DNA of 64,000 bases, taken from Clostridia bacterium (lineage in GTDB: Bacteria > Bacillota > Clostridia > Peptostreptococcales > Anaerovoracaceae). The translations under genes were made by a program, and so were the position numbers. Position 1 is the first letter of the stretch; every line of letters starts with the position of its first letter. This document shows positions 34,983-44,190 of the stretch, piece by piece. A model generated the notes under the pieces. The model saw only the letters and a list, made by a program, of their open reading frames with translations, searched no databases and was not told where the DNA came from. The stretch is taken from assembly GCA_902363595.1 (NCBI GenBank), contig CABJAP010000004.1:233772-297771 (forward strand). The letters run 5' to 3'.

Positions 34983-36938
34983 ATGAATTACAAAGCAAAA
35001 TACTCGAACCTCTTTAAAGAAGGGAAGATTAGAAAGCAAACGATAAAGAACAGAATTGTGGTGACGCCGGTGGGACTTACTTATGCAGATTCAAACGGGC
35101 AAGCCGGCCTGCGGCTGATCCGTTATCTTGAAGAACGCGCAAAAGGCGGAGCCGGTATCGTAATGCCGGGTATCGTCCTGGTGGATTCAAAGACGGGAAA
35201 AATTAATGCCAATGAATTGTGCCTGGAAAACCAGGCGCAATCCATGTCTTTTGCCCATCTGGCCAGAGCAATACATAAATACGATGCCAAACTATTTTTA
35301 CAGCTGTACCATCCTGGAAAATGCACGGTAAGCGGCAATCTCAATGGAGAAAAACCATGGTCGGCATCAGAAGTACCAACAGCAGATGGGAAGCGAACAA
35401 AAGCCATGTCAAAAAAAGATATCGAATATCTGATTGAAAAATTTGTACAATCGGCCAAGCTTGCTGAAACAGCCGGTGTGGATGGCGTGGAAATTCACGC
35501 TGCCCATGGTTATCTGTTGAATCAGTTTTTGTCGCCATTGTACAATCACCGCAGCGATGAATACGGCGGAAGTATTGAAAATAGGGCAAGAATCGTGGTT
35601 GAGATATATGAGGCCATTCGCAAGGTTGTCAGCAAAGACTTTGTTGTCGGCATAAGAATATCGGTTGATGAATTTGTCGAAGGCGGAAATACGCTGGAAG
35701 ACGGATTGGCTTTCGCCAAAATATGGGATGAAATGGGCGTGGACTATATGAATGTTAATTGTGGCCTTCAGGAAAGCTCCCAGTTTAACAGAGAGCCGCC
35801 GTGCTATCCGCAGGGATGGAAAAAACACCTGTCAAAATCCGTTAAAGAAGCAGTCAGCTGCCCGATCATAGCAGTAAATACCATCAAGAAGCCGGACTTT
35901 GCCGACAGTTTGATTGGAGAAGGCGTCTGCGATTTTGCTGGGCTTTCAAGAGGCCATCTGGCTGACCCCTACTGGACGAAAAAAATTACACAAGGGAAAG
36001 AAGACCAGATAAGAATTTGCATCAGTTGTTTAAATTGTATGGATACGTTCATCCAGGGAATTCCACCTACTTGTACCGTAAATCCCCGGCTGGGAAGAGA
36101 AATTGAGTTTTCACAGATACAGAAAAATGGTCGTGGAAGAACTGTCGTTGTCATCGGCGGAGGGCCGGGAGGCATGGAGGCAGCTATGGTTCTTGCAGAA
36201 AGAAAATTCCGAGTGGTGCTGTTTGAACAGAAAGCGGAACTGGGCGGCCAGCTCAATTATGCGGAAAAGCCGCCGAAAAAAGAAAAAATCCGCTGGCTGA
36301 AGGAAGGTATGATCGCCCAACTAAAATCTTTAGGTGTAGAGGTCCGGCTGAATACAAAAGCTGATATTGAAGCCGTTAAGAAATTAAAGCCGTTAGGCGT
36401 ATTCCTTTGCAGCGGGGCCCAGCCCGTCAAGCCGGAAACCATAGACGGCATTGATCGAAAAAATGTTTACACAGTCCCCGAAGTTCTGAGCGGCGCAGTT
36501 GATTTAAGGAAAAAACAGGTCATAGTAGCAGGAGCAGGGCAGGCAGGCTTAGAGACAGCTTCTTTCCTTGCAGATCAGGGCTGTCATGTAAAAATTATCG
36601 AACAGGAAAGTGAAATCGGAAAAGGTGTATTCAAACAATGTCTGAATGAAGAGTTGAAAGAACTAAAAGCTGCAGACGCTGAAATTTATCCGGACTGTAC
36701 TTTACGTTCCATTGAAGAAACATATATTATGGTTTCCTGTGAAGGTCAGGCGGATAAAAAAATGGAGGCAGAGGCAGTTGTCATGTCGCTGGGGGTGAAA
36801 GGCGATCCGAAAGCGGCGGAAGAATTCAAGAGTCACTTCACCCATGTAAGGATAGTGGGAGACGCGTTAAAAAGCGGACGTATTGTAGATGCAATTACAG
36901 ACGGATTTACAAAAGCGTGGGTTTTTGATGAGGAGTGA
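34983..36938 (+). CDS. FMN/FAD/4Fe-4S enoate reductase-like oxidoreductase
   Basis: A 651-residue multidomain flavoenzyme of the old yellow enzyme / 2,4-dienoyl-CoA reductase / BaiCD type. The N-terminal barrel binds FMN (NRIVVTPVGL; catalytic region HAAHGYLLNQFLSPLYNHRSDEYGGS). The CISCLNCMD and later Cys in PPTC provide a 4Fe-4S site. Two dinucleotide folds follow (VVVIGGGPGGMEAA and VIVAGAGQAGLETA). Relatives reduce activated double bonds of enoates, dienoyl-CoAs or bile acid intermediates, or demethylate amines. AAGGAG precedes the ATG at 34983. With AcnX making an unsaturated product, reduction of that product is a reasonable guess. Confidence 0.87.
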   Translation: MNYKAKYSNLFKEGKIRKQTIKNRIVVTPVGLTYADSNGQAGLRLIRYLEERAKGGAGIVMPGIVLVDSKTGKINANELCLENQAQSMSFAHLARAIHKYDAKLFLQLYHPGKCTVSGNLNGEKPWSASEVPTADGKRTKAMSKKDIEYLIEKFVQSAKLAETAGVDGVEIHAAHGYLLNQFLSPLYNHRSDEYGGSIENRARIVVEIYEAIRKVVSKDFVVGIRISVDEFVEGGNTLEDGLAFAKIWDEMGVDYMNVNCGLQESSQFNREPPCYPQGWKKHLSKSVKEAVSCPIIAVNTIKKPDFADSLIGEGVCDFAGLSRGHLADPYWTKKITQGKEDQIRICISCLNCMDTFIQGIPPTCTVNPRLGREIEFSQIQKNGRGRTVVVIGGGPGGMEAAMVLAERKFRVVLFEQKAELGGQLNYAEKPPKKEKIRWLKEGMIAQLKSLGVEVRLNTKADIEAVKKLKPLGVFLCSGAQPVKPETIDGIDRKNVYTVPEVLSGAVDLRKKQVIVAGAGQAGLETASFLADQGCHVKIIEQESEIGKGVFKQCLNEELKELKAADAEIYPDCTLRSIEETYIMVSCEGQADKKMEAEAVVMSLGVKGDPKAAEEFKSHFTHVRIVGDALKSGRIVDAITDGFTKAWVFDEE

Positions 36939-36950
36939 AGGGAGGCAAAT

Positions 36951-39900
36951 ATGGCAAATAAAAAAATAGTTGTTGACGGTAATGAGGCTGCGGCATATGT
37001 TTCTTATGCGTTTACTGAGGTTGCAGGAATTTTTCCCATCACGCCCTCGTCCCCTATGGCAGAACATGTTGATGAATGGGCAGCCCTGGGAAAGAAAAAT
37101 ATTTTCGGACAGACTGTGGATGTGGCAGAGCTTCAATCGGAAGGGGGAGCGGCGGGAAGCGTCCACGGCTCCCTGCAGGCGGGGGCACTGACGACAACAT
37201 ATACTGCATCCCAGGGATTGCTTTTGATGATCCCAAACATGTATAAAATAGCGGGGGAATTATTACCAGGAGTGTTCCACGTTTCGGCGCGAACGTTATC
37301 GGCACATGCGTTGTCTATCTTTGGAGATCATTCCGATGTTATGGCTTGCAGGCAGACCGGATTTGCCCTTCTGGCATCAGCAAATCCTCAGGAAGTAATG
37401 GATTTAGGCGCAGTAGCCCATTTGGCAGCAATAAAAGGCAGAGTGCCTTTCCTTCACTTCTTTGATGGGTTTCGTACCTCCCATGAAATACAGAAAATTG
37501 ATGCGCTGGATTATGAGGATCTGGCTGGGCTGGTCGATTTGGATGCGCTGAAACGATTCAGAAAGAATTCGCTGAACCCGGAACGGCCTTGTACAAGAGG
37601 AACTACGCAGAATCCGGATGTATTTTTTCAATTGAGAGAAGCATCTAATAACTTTTATGCCGCTCTCCCGGGAATTGTGGAAGGCTATATGGATGAGATA
37701 AACAAATTGACAGGAAAGAATTACAAGCTGTTTAATTATTACGGAGCACCGGATGCGAAACGGGTTGTCGTTGCCATGGGTTCGGTCATCGATACCATAC
37801 AGGAGACCGTAGATTATCTTACAGCACGGGGTGAAAAAGTCGGTGTATTATGCGTTCGCTTATACAGGCCTTTTTCTGCAGAGCATTTTCTGGCGGAGCT
37901 GCCCCAAAGTGTTGAGAAACTTGCAGTGCTGGACAGAACTAAGGAAACCGGCAGCCAGGGAGAACCCCTTTATCAAGATGTATGTCAGCTTTGTTTTAAG
38001 CGGGGCAAGAAGATTGATGTTATCGGAGGCAGATATGGTTTGTCTTCTAAGGATACCACGCCGGCTCAGATATGTGCTGCGTTTGATAATTTGAAAAAAG
38101 AGAGCTCAAAAGAGAACTTTACTATAGGTATTGAGGATGATGTTACTGGACTGTCACTGCCAATTCCTCAGCAGCTTACCGGAACATCGCCCAAAGGAAC
38201 CATCAGCTGCAAGATTTGGGGATTGGGTTCAGACGGGACAGTGGGAGCTAATAAAAACACTATAAAGATTATCGGCGGTCATACGGATCTATATACACAA
38301 GCATATTTTGTATATGACTCGAAAAAATCGGGAGGACTAACTCAGTCTCACTTACGATTCGGCAAAGAAGAAATTAAATCGACCTATCTAGTGTCAGAGG
38401 CGGATTTTGTAGCTTGCCACAATCAATCCTATGTGGACCGGTATAATCTTACGGGAGACTTAAAAAAAGGTTCTGTTTTTCTTCTTAATTGCCAGTGGGA
38501 TGAGAAGGAACTGGAAGAGAAACTGCCTCCATCTTTGAAGAGGGATTTAGCTGAAAAAAAGATAAGATTCTATATCATTAACGCTGTGGATATTGCAAAG
38601 GATTTAGGATTAGGCGGAAGAACGAATACAGTATTGCAGGCGGCTTTTTTTAAGCTTGTACCAATTCTTCCACTGGAGGATGCTGTTCGATATATGAAAG
38701 ACAGTATTAAAAAAACATATTCCAGAAAAGGCGAACAGATTGTTGCCATGAACTGGCTTGCAGTCGATCGGGGGATTGAGCTGCTGAAAGAAATAGCCGT
38801 TCCACCAGCCTGGAAGCAGGCTGTAATTGAAGAAAAAGACTGCGACTATCCAGATTTCATTAAAAAAGTCGTGATCCCTATGAATCGGCAGGAGGGAGAT
38901 GCAATTCCGGTCAGTGCATTCATCGGCAGAGAAGACGGGACATGGCCCGCAGGAACTACCAAGTATGAAAAGCGGGGCGCTGCGGTGGATATACCCAAAT
39001 GGAATGGAGATAAATGTATCCAGTGCAACCAATGTTCCTATGTATGTCCCCACGCGGCGATCCGGCCGATACTCCTTGATAAAAACGAAGCGGCAAAAAA
39101 ACCAAAGACGTTTGAAACGATCCATGCAAAGGGAAAGGGACTGACCCAATACCAATATCGAATTCAGGTGTCGCCGCTGGACTGTACGGGCTGCGGTAGC
39201 TGTGCATATATTTGCCCTGCAAAGGAAAAAGCGCTATCTATGAAAAGCCTTGCTTCTCAAATCCACGAGATAAAAAACTGGAATTACAGCATTGAATCCG
39301 TATCGATTAAAGAGGATGCCATTGATAAAAATACAGTCAAGGGCAGCCAGTTTGCCCAGCCCTTGTTCGAATTTTCAGGAGCATGTGCGGGCTGCGGTGA
39401 AACTCCCTATGTAAAGCTCATCTCCCAACTGTTTGGCGACCGAATGTACTGTGCCAATGCGTCAGGATGTTCAACGGCATTTAGCGGCAGCACGCCGTCA
39501 ACCCCTTATACAACCAATAAAGATGGCTGCGGTCCTGCATGGGCGATGTCCCTCTTTGAAGATACAGCTGAATACATCTATGGTATGTACATGGGTGCTG
39601 AAAAAATAAGAGAGCGATTAACCGCTGTAATTACAGAACTCTCCAGCATTGAAGAGCTAAAGGGGCCATGCCGCAATTGGCTTGAAAAGAGTGCGGATCC
39701 TGACTGCGGCCGTGAGGCGGCAAATGAACTTGCGAGGGTTTTAACAAGCTATGAGAATAAAACGGAAGCTGTCAGCTACGTTATTGAAAATCGGGAATAC
39801 CTTACGCCTAAATCTTATTGGGGTCTCGGCGGTGACGGCTGGGCTTATGACATAGGCTATGGAGGGCTGGATCATGTCCTGGCATCAGGCAAGAATATTA

Positions 39901-40457
39901 ACCTGTTTGTACTTGATACAGAAGTTTACTCCAATACCGGCGGACAAGCTTCAAAAGCCACCGCTACAGGAGCAATCGCCAAATTCGCTTCCGACGGTAA
40001 GAAAACTAAGAAAAAAGACTTAGGATTGATGGCCATGAGTTACGGCTATGTGTATGTTGCGCAGGTTGCGATGGGCTATGATATGCACCAGACGCTTAAA
40101 GCTATTCGAGAAGCAGAAAGTTATGATGGCCCTTCTCTGATTATTGCCTACTGCCCGTGTATTGAACATGGTATGAAATGCGGTATGTCCCAGGGTATGG
40201 GAGAAGCTAAACGTGCCGTTGAGGCCGGATACTGGCATACATACCGCTACAATCCTGATTTGAAGAAGCAAGGTCAAAACCCATTTATCTTGGACTCTAA
40301 AGAACCGACAGGGGATTTAAAAGAATTTATGATGAACGAAGTAAGATATGCGTCATTGAAAAAAGCATTCCCGGAAACCGCTGAGCAGCTGTTTGATAAG
40401 GCAGAAAAAGATGCGAAGGAAAGATATCAAACGTATTTGCAATTGGCAGGAAAATAA
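36951..40457 (+). CDS. nifJ: Pyruvate:ferredoxin (flavodoxin) oxidoreductase
   Basis: A 1168-residue single-chain PFOR of full length. It oxidatively decarboxylates pyruvate, or a similar 2-oxoacid, to acyl-CoA and reduces ferredoxin. Domains in order: N-terminal EVAGIFPITPSSPMAEHVDEW, the central CoA and domain III region, two 4Fe-4S motifs (CIQCNQCSYVCP, CTGCGSCAYICP), and the thiamine diphosphate part with ACAGCGETPY and GDGWAYDIGYGGLDHV, followed by NTGGQ. It is the last gene of the operon, 12 bases after the enoate reductase. It may be the housekeeping PFOR or one dedicated to the 2-oxoacid made by this pathway; its place in the operon favours the second. Confidence 0.93.
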   Translation: MANKKIVVDGNEAAAYVSYAFTEVAGIFPITPSSPMAEHVDEWAALGKKNIFGQTVDVAELQSEGGAAGSVHGSLQAGALTTTYTASQGLLLMIPNMYKIAGELLPGVFHVSARTLSAHALSIFGDHSDVMACRQTGFALLASANPQEVMDLGAVAHLAAIKGRVPFLHFFDGFRTSHEIQKIDALDYEDLAGLVDLDALKRFRKNSLNPERPCTRGTTQNPDVFFQLREASNNFYAALPGIVEGYMDEINKLTGKNYKLFNYYGAPDAKRVVVAMGSVIDTIQETVDYLTARGEKVGVLCVRLYRPFSAEHFLAELPQSVEKLAVLDRTKETGSQGEPLYQDVCQLCFKRGKKIDVIGGRYGLSSKDTTPAQICAAFDNLKKESSKENFTIGIEDDVTGLSLPIPQQLTGTSPKGTISCKIWGLGSDGTVGANKNTIKIIGGHTDLYTQAYFVYDSKKSGGLTQSHLRFGKEEIKSTYLVSEADFVACHNQSYVDRYNLTGDLKKGSVFLLNCQWDEKELEEKLPPSLKRDLAEKKIRFYIINAVDIAKDLGLGGRTNTVLQAAFFKLVPILPLEDAVRYMKDSIKKTYSRKGEQIVAMNWLAVDRGIELLKEIAVPPAWKQAVIEEKDCDYPDFIKKVVIPMNRQEGDAIPVSAFIGREDGTWPAGTTKYEKRGAAVDIPKWNGDKCIQCNQCSYVCPHAAIRPILLDKNEAAKKPKTFETIHAKGKGLTQYQYRIQVSPLDCTGCGSCAYICPAKEKALSMKSLASQIHEIKNWNYSIESVSIKEDAIDKNTVKGSQFAQPLFEFSGACAGCGETPYVKLISQLFGDRMYCANASGCSTAFSGSTPSTPYTTNKDGCGPAWAMSLFEDTAEYIYGMYMGAEKIRERLTAVITELSSIEELKGPCRNWLEKSADPDCGREAANELARVLTSYENKTEAVSYVIENREYLTPKSYWGLGGDGWAYDIGYGGLDHVLASGKNINLFVLDTEVYSNTGGQASKATATGAIAKFASDGKKTKKKDLGLMAMSYGYVYVAQVAMGYDMHQTLKAIREAESYDGPSLIIAYCPCIEHGMKCGMSQGMGEAKRAVEAGYWHTYRYNPDLKKQGQNPFILDSKEPTGDLKEFMMNEVRYASLKKAFPETAEQLFDKAEKDAKERYQTYLQLAGK

Positions 40458-40505
40458 TGAGCAAGAGATGAAGGGGAATTCAAAAAGAATCTAGGTGAAA
40501 AAGAA

Positions 40506-41351
40506 ATGAAAGAAATCAAACATGCTATAAAATGGGTGTGTATATGGATCGCTTTAGCGGGACTATGTTGTGCAGCCATAGGTCTTTCTTTGGGAAGTAA
40601 AAGCGCACTGGAATTCGCAGCAGGTTACCTGATCGAGCTGAGCTTAAGTGTTGACAACCTTTTTGTATTTATGACGATTTTTATTTCCTTTGGCATAAAA
40701 GAAAAGGTGCAGCACAGAGTACTCAGCTGGGGCATTATGGGTGCAATCGTATTGCGTTTTGTTTTTATATTCTTCGGTCTTAAGATTGTATCTTCTTTTG
40801 AATGGATTCTCTACATTTTTGGAGCAATCCTCGTTATAAACGGCATAAAAATGCTAATTGGCAAGGAAGAAGAAATAGAACCGCAGGATAGCAAAATAAT
40901 AAAAGCTGTAAGGAAATTCCTGCCCATGACGGAGTCTTTTGAAGATGATCGCTTTATGATTAAAAGAAACGGAAAAAAGCTTTTTACACCTCTGTTTGCG
41001 ATCTTGTGTCTGGTAGAATGCTCCGACATCATATTTGCAATTGACTCAGTTCCGGCAGTGTTTTCGGTCTCGACCAGCCTGCTGATTGTGTATAGCTCTA
41101 ACATCTTTGCTATTCTTGGACTGAGGCAGATGTACTTTGTATTGGAGCATTTACAGGAACGCTTCCAATATGTCAAATATGGAGTCGGCGTGATTTTAAT
41201 ATTTACAGGAGTAAAATTGGGAGCATTAATTGTTAACATCCATATTTCAACGGTAGTTTCAATCTGCGTCATTTTTGCAGTAATTGCGTCGAGTATCATC
41301 CTTTCGCTGATTTTATCAGGAAAGCGGGAAAAGGATAGACCAATTTTATAA
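40506..41351 (+). CDS. TerC-family membrane protein
   Basis: A 281-residue integral membrane protein of the TerC/Alx family, linked to manganese export and to metallation of secreted proteins in other bacteria. The ELSLSVDNLFVFMTIF segment with conserved acidic and asparagine residues and the later FAIDSVPAVFSVS repeat are diagnostic. About seven hydrophobic helices can be seen. It begins 48 bases after PFOR with AGGTG as a weak ribosome binding site. I saw no yybP-ykoY-like riboswitch in that short space. Its 3' end was copied to 24940-25014. Confidence 0.9.
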   Translation: MKEIKHAIKWVCIWIALAGLCCAAIGLSLGSKSALEFAAGYLIELSLSVDNLFVFMTIFISFGIKEKVQHRVLSWGIMGAIVLRFVFIFFGLKIVSSFEWILYIFGAILVINGIKMLIGKEEEIEPQDSKIIKAVRKFLPMTESFEDDRFMIKRNGKKLFTPLFAILCLVECSDIIFAIDSVPAVFSVSTSLLIVYSSNIFAILGLRQMYFVLEHLQERFQYVKYGVGVILIFTGVKLGALIVNIHISTVVSICVIFAVIASSIILSLILSGKREKDRPIL

Positions 41352-41390
41352 ATGGGGCCATTTTTGATAATCGTCTTATAATTCAAAGAC

Positions 41391-41435
41391 CAGCAGGCAG
41401 GGAGCATCTCGCTCCTTGACCTGCTGATTTCATTT
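41391..41435 (+). terminator. Terminator after terC
   Basis: CAGCAGG (41391-41397) pairs with CCTGCTG (41420-41426) with inner GGAGC/GCTCC pairing, followed by ATTTCATTT. It is the counterpart of the copy 1 hairpin at 25053-25100. Confidence 0.7.
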
Positions 41436-41463
41436 GTAGTTGGGAATATATTACATTTATGAA

Positions 41464-41492
41464 TTGACAAAAAATGCCAATTATGTTAAAGT
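41464..41492 (+). promoter_or_regulatory. Promoter of Rpn copy 2
   Basis: TTGACA (41464-41469), 17-base spacer and TAAAGT (41487-41492), the same boxes as copy 1. Confidence 0.7.
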
Positions 41493-41525
41493 AAAAATAT
41501 ACCAATTCAGAAAGGGGGCTTACAT

Positions 41526-42476
41526 ATCGCACTCAATTTAAAAAACGATCTTTTGTTCAAAGCCGTCTATGGCCGGGAAGATGAGGAATGCAAACAGGCG
41601 TTGATTGCCGTGCTTAATCTCATTCTGGACCGGAAAGACAATCCCATTACGGCGATCATCTACAAGAATCCTTTCAATGTTCGGGAAAACGAAACGCAAA
41701 AAGAATCCATCCTGGACATTAAAGCAGAAACGGAGCAGGGTGAACTCCTGGATCTGGAAATCCATCTTCTCTACGATGCGGACTTTATTCACCGTAACAT
41801 CTATTATCATGGCGGAATGATCACCCAGGCATTGGAATCGGGCGAAGAGTATGTTAAGATAAAGAAAACCATCAGTATCTTTATCGTGGATTTTTGCCTG
41901 TTTCCGCAGACGGACCAGTATGCCAGCAAGTTTCTTTTCAAAGAAGAGCGGGAGAACTTTGTGTTGACAGAGCTGGTGGAACTGCATTATTTGGAGCTGC
42001 CCAAAGTCAACCCAGACCGGAAGAAAACGGCGGGCGAGCTGACAAAGCTGGAGCGTTATCTGGAATACCTGCGCTGCGCGGGAGATGTGTCTTGCCGGGA
42101 GTATCTGGAGGATCTGCGAAGTCAGGGAGGAAAGGAGATTGCCATGACGGAAAAACTATTGCGAAAGGCTACGGCCGACGAAATCGTCCGTGAGCAGGCG
42201 ATTGCGAGGGACAAATTCCGCTTACAACAGCACTGCCGTGAAGTACAGTTTAAGAAAGGCCTGGCTCAGGCGTTTGAGGATGGTCAGAAGGAAGGGATTG
42301 CCCAAGGGATCTCGCAAGGAATATCACAGGGCATTTCGCAAGGGGTTTCACAAGGAAAGGAAGAAGCACAGAAAGAGCTGGTACGGAATCTGGCTGCCAG
42401 CGGCATGGAAAGACAGCAAATTGCCAGGATGGCAAAGCTATCTCTGGAAACGGTCGAAGCCTGGTTAAAAGGCTGA
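41526..42476 (+). CDS. Rpn-family PD-(D/E)XK nuclease-like protein, copy 2 (ATC start)
   Basis: A 316-residue near-twin of the protein at 25194, with the same ILDIKAE and LLDLEIH nuclease core. The main difference is in the C-terminal third, where GISQ units are repeated so that the protein is exactly four 4-residue units longer. The conserved frame again begins at an ATC (41526) a few bases after a GGGGG ribosome binding site. A TTG at 41553 could give a start nine codons later, but copy 1 has TTA there, so the shared ATC is the better candidate for both. Family members promote RecA-independent recombination in E. coli; here the role is unknown. Confidence 0.85.
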   Translation: MALNLKNDLLFKAVYGREDEECKQALIAVLNLILDRKDNPITAIIYKNPFNVRENETQKESILDIKAETEQGELLDLEIHLLYDADFIHRNIYYHGGMITQALESGEEYVKIKKTISIFIVDFCLFPQTDQYASKFLFKEERENFVLTELVELHYLELPKVNPDRKKTAGELTKLERYLEYLRCAGDVSCREYLEDLRSQGGKEIAMTEKLLRKATADEIVREQAIARDKFRLQQHCREVQFKKGLAQAFEDGQKEGIAQGISQGISQGISQGVSQGKEEAQKELVRNLAASGMERQQIARMAKLSLETVEAWLKG

Positions 42477-42615
42477 TTAAATCTGCCGCCGGGTGGGACC
42501 GGCATCATTTGGGCAGATCAAGCTTCTTTCATGAGAAAGAAGAATACGAAGTTTAAAAGTACCCACTTTTAAGCAAGCAGTAAGGCAAAGCCGCCGAAGC
42601 TGGTTGCTTTTTTTA
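42477..42615 (+). ncRNA. Array of four hairpins after Rpn copy 2
   Basis: The same fold as 26097-26235 with two base differences (one in the single-stranded join after the first hairpin, one in the last stem-loop). The final hairpin ends in a T run and acts as terminator. Conservation in both copies shows it belongs to the Rpn unit. Confidence 0.6.
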
Positions 42616-42767
42616 TATTTCACAGAAATTTTCCGAGCCGGTGCCGGGCCGCTTGGGGCCGCCTGCAAACCCATAAGATTTACACCGAGCCAGTGCTTTC
42701 ATTATAGTAACCTATTAGAGCATGAACAATTTTCAGAAAATTCATAGCCGCCACTTTCGCTCAAACG

Positions 42768-42776
42768 TGCTATAAT
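42768..42776 (+). promoter_or_regulatory. Extended -10 promoter candidate
   Basis: TGC-TATAAT (TATAAT at 42771-42776) without a good -35 box, 28 bases before the MEMO/AMMECR1 start. Confidence 0.45.
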
Positions 42777-42804
42777 GAGAAAAAAGCGAAAGGAGTTGAT
42801 CCTC

Positions 42805-44190
42805 ATGTATATTACAGGAGCATTTATGGTTCCCCATCCGCCTTTGATCGTTCCAGAGATCGGCAAGGGTCAGGAAGCGGCTATCAGCGATACTACGCAG
42901 GCTTACCAGACTGTTGCCAAGCAGATTGCACTACTGGAGCCGGAAACCATTGTTGTCGTTTCTCCCCACTGTGCCATGTACGCCGACTATTTTCATATTT
43001 CCCCAGGGCAGGGCGCACATGGCGACTTCAAACAGTTCCGGGCAAAGCAAATCAACTTCGATGTCGTTTACGATACGGAGCTGGTCAAAGAAATTTCTGC
43101 TGTTTGCAGAAATCGGCATCTGATGGCCGGGCCGCTGGGGGAGCGGGATGCTGATCTTGACCACGGAACCATGGTGCCTCTTTATTTTATCGACCAGGTC
43201 TATAAAGGCTACAAGCTGGTTAGAGTGGGGCTGTCCGGGCTGCCGCTGACCGATCACTACGCTTTGGGCCAGGCCATCAAGGAGGCGGCTGGGCGGCTGG
43301 AGCGCCGGACTGTTGTCATTGCCAGCGGAGATTTGTCCCATTGTTTGAAAGAAGACGGTCCCTATGGATATAAAAAGGAAGGGCCGGTCTATGATGAGCA
43401 GATCATGAACGTTATGGGCAGCGCCAACTTTTTCCGGCTTTTCGAGTTTGCCGATGAATTTCGTAGAAACGCCAGCGAATGCGGACACGGAGCATTTACG
43501 ATTATGGCCGGAGCATTAGACTGTACGGATGTGGAAGCGCAGCAGCTTTCCTATCAAGGAACCTTCGGCGTAGGTTATGGAGTTTGCGCTTATCAGGCGG
43601 CCGGCGAGAATTGTCAGAGAAATTTTAAGGAGCAGTACGAAGAAAAGGAGCGGCGCCGTCTGAAAGAGCAAAAGTCTGCGGAGGACATCTATGTCCGCCT
43701 TGCCCGAGAATCTCTGGAAACTTACGTGACCACCGGCGAAAAGCTGCTTATGCCCGATAATTTACCCAAGGAGCTGACGGAGCACAGGGCGGGAGCATTT
43801 GTTTCTTTAAAGAAAGATGGAAGGCTGAGAGGCTGCATTGGAACCATTGGACCTGTGAGAGAGAATCTGGCAGCCGAGATTTTGGAAAACGCTGTCAGCG
43901 CTGGGAGCAGGGACCCCAGATTTTCTCCTGTGGGCGCGGAGGAACTGGTCAAATTGGAATACAGTGTCGATGTGCTGGGTGAGCCGCAGCCCATTGGATC
44001 GGAGCAGGAGCTGGATGCTCGCAAGTTCGGCGTTATCGTCACCAGAGGCGATAAACGAGGACTATTGCTGCCCAATCTGGAAGGCGTCGATACGCCCCAG
44101 CAGCAGATTGCCATTGCAAAACAAAAAGCCGGGATCGGGCCGGACGAGTCTGTGCACTTGAAGCGGTTCGAAGTGGTGAGACACAAATGA
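42805..44190 (+). CDS. AmmeMemoRadiSam system proteins B and A fused (MEMO-AMMECR1)
   Basis: A 461-residue two-domain protein. Residues 1-260 match the MEMO family, related to class III extradiol dioxygenases (GAFMVPHPPLIVPEIGKG, VVVSPHCAMYADYF, DHGTMVPLYF, ASGDLSHCL, GHGAFTIMAGAL with metal-type histidines). Residues from about 290 match AMMECR1 (YVTTGEKLLMPDNLP, RAGAFVSLKKDGRLRGCIGTI, DPRFSPVGAEELVKLEYSVDVL). The system is defined by these domains plus a radical SAM enzyme, encoded next with a 4-base overlap. Human AMMECR1 and MEMO1 are homologues. The biochemical role is not established. GGAG precedes the ATG at 42805; the frame opens at 42775. Confidence 0.92.
   Translation: MYITGAFMVPHPPLIVPEIGKGQEAAISDTTQAYQTVAKQIALLEPETIVVVSPHCAMYADYFHISPGQGAHGDFKQFRAKQINFDVVYDTELVKEISAVCRNRHLMAGPLGERDADLDHGTMVPLYFIDQVYKGYKLVRVGLSGLPLTDHYALGQAIKEAAGRLERRTVVIASGDLSHCLKEDGPYGYKKEGPVYDEQIMNVMGSANFFRLFEFADEFRRNASECGHGAFTIMAGALDCTDVEAQQLSYQGTFGVGYGVCAYQAAGENCQRNFKEQYEEKERRRLKEQKSAEDIYVRLARESLETYVTTGEKLLMPDNLPKELTEHRAGAFVSLKKDGRLRGCIGTIGPVRENLAAEILENAVSAGSRDPRFSPVGAEELVKLEYSVDVLGEPQPIGSEQELDARKFGVIVTRGDKRGLLLPNLEGVDTPQQQIAIAKQKAGIGPDESVHLKRFEVVRHK

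Larger units (their letters stand above)
41279..42615 (+). repeat. Duplicated Rpn unit, copy 2
   Basis: About 1.34 kb matching 24942-26235. It begins inside the last codons of intact terC and ends after the hairpin array T run. The extra length comes mostly from 48 bp of in-frame repeats inside the Rpn gene. Because terC is intact here and only a fragment remains at copy 1, this locus is the likely source. Confidence 0.85.

Noticed and set aside
40458..40505. yybP-ykoY manganese riboswitch before terC
   Set aside because: The gap is only 48 bases and has no matching structure.
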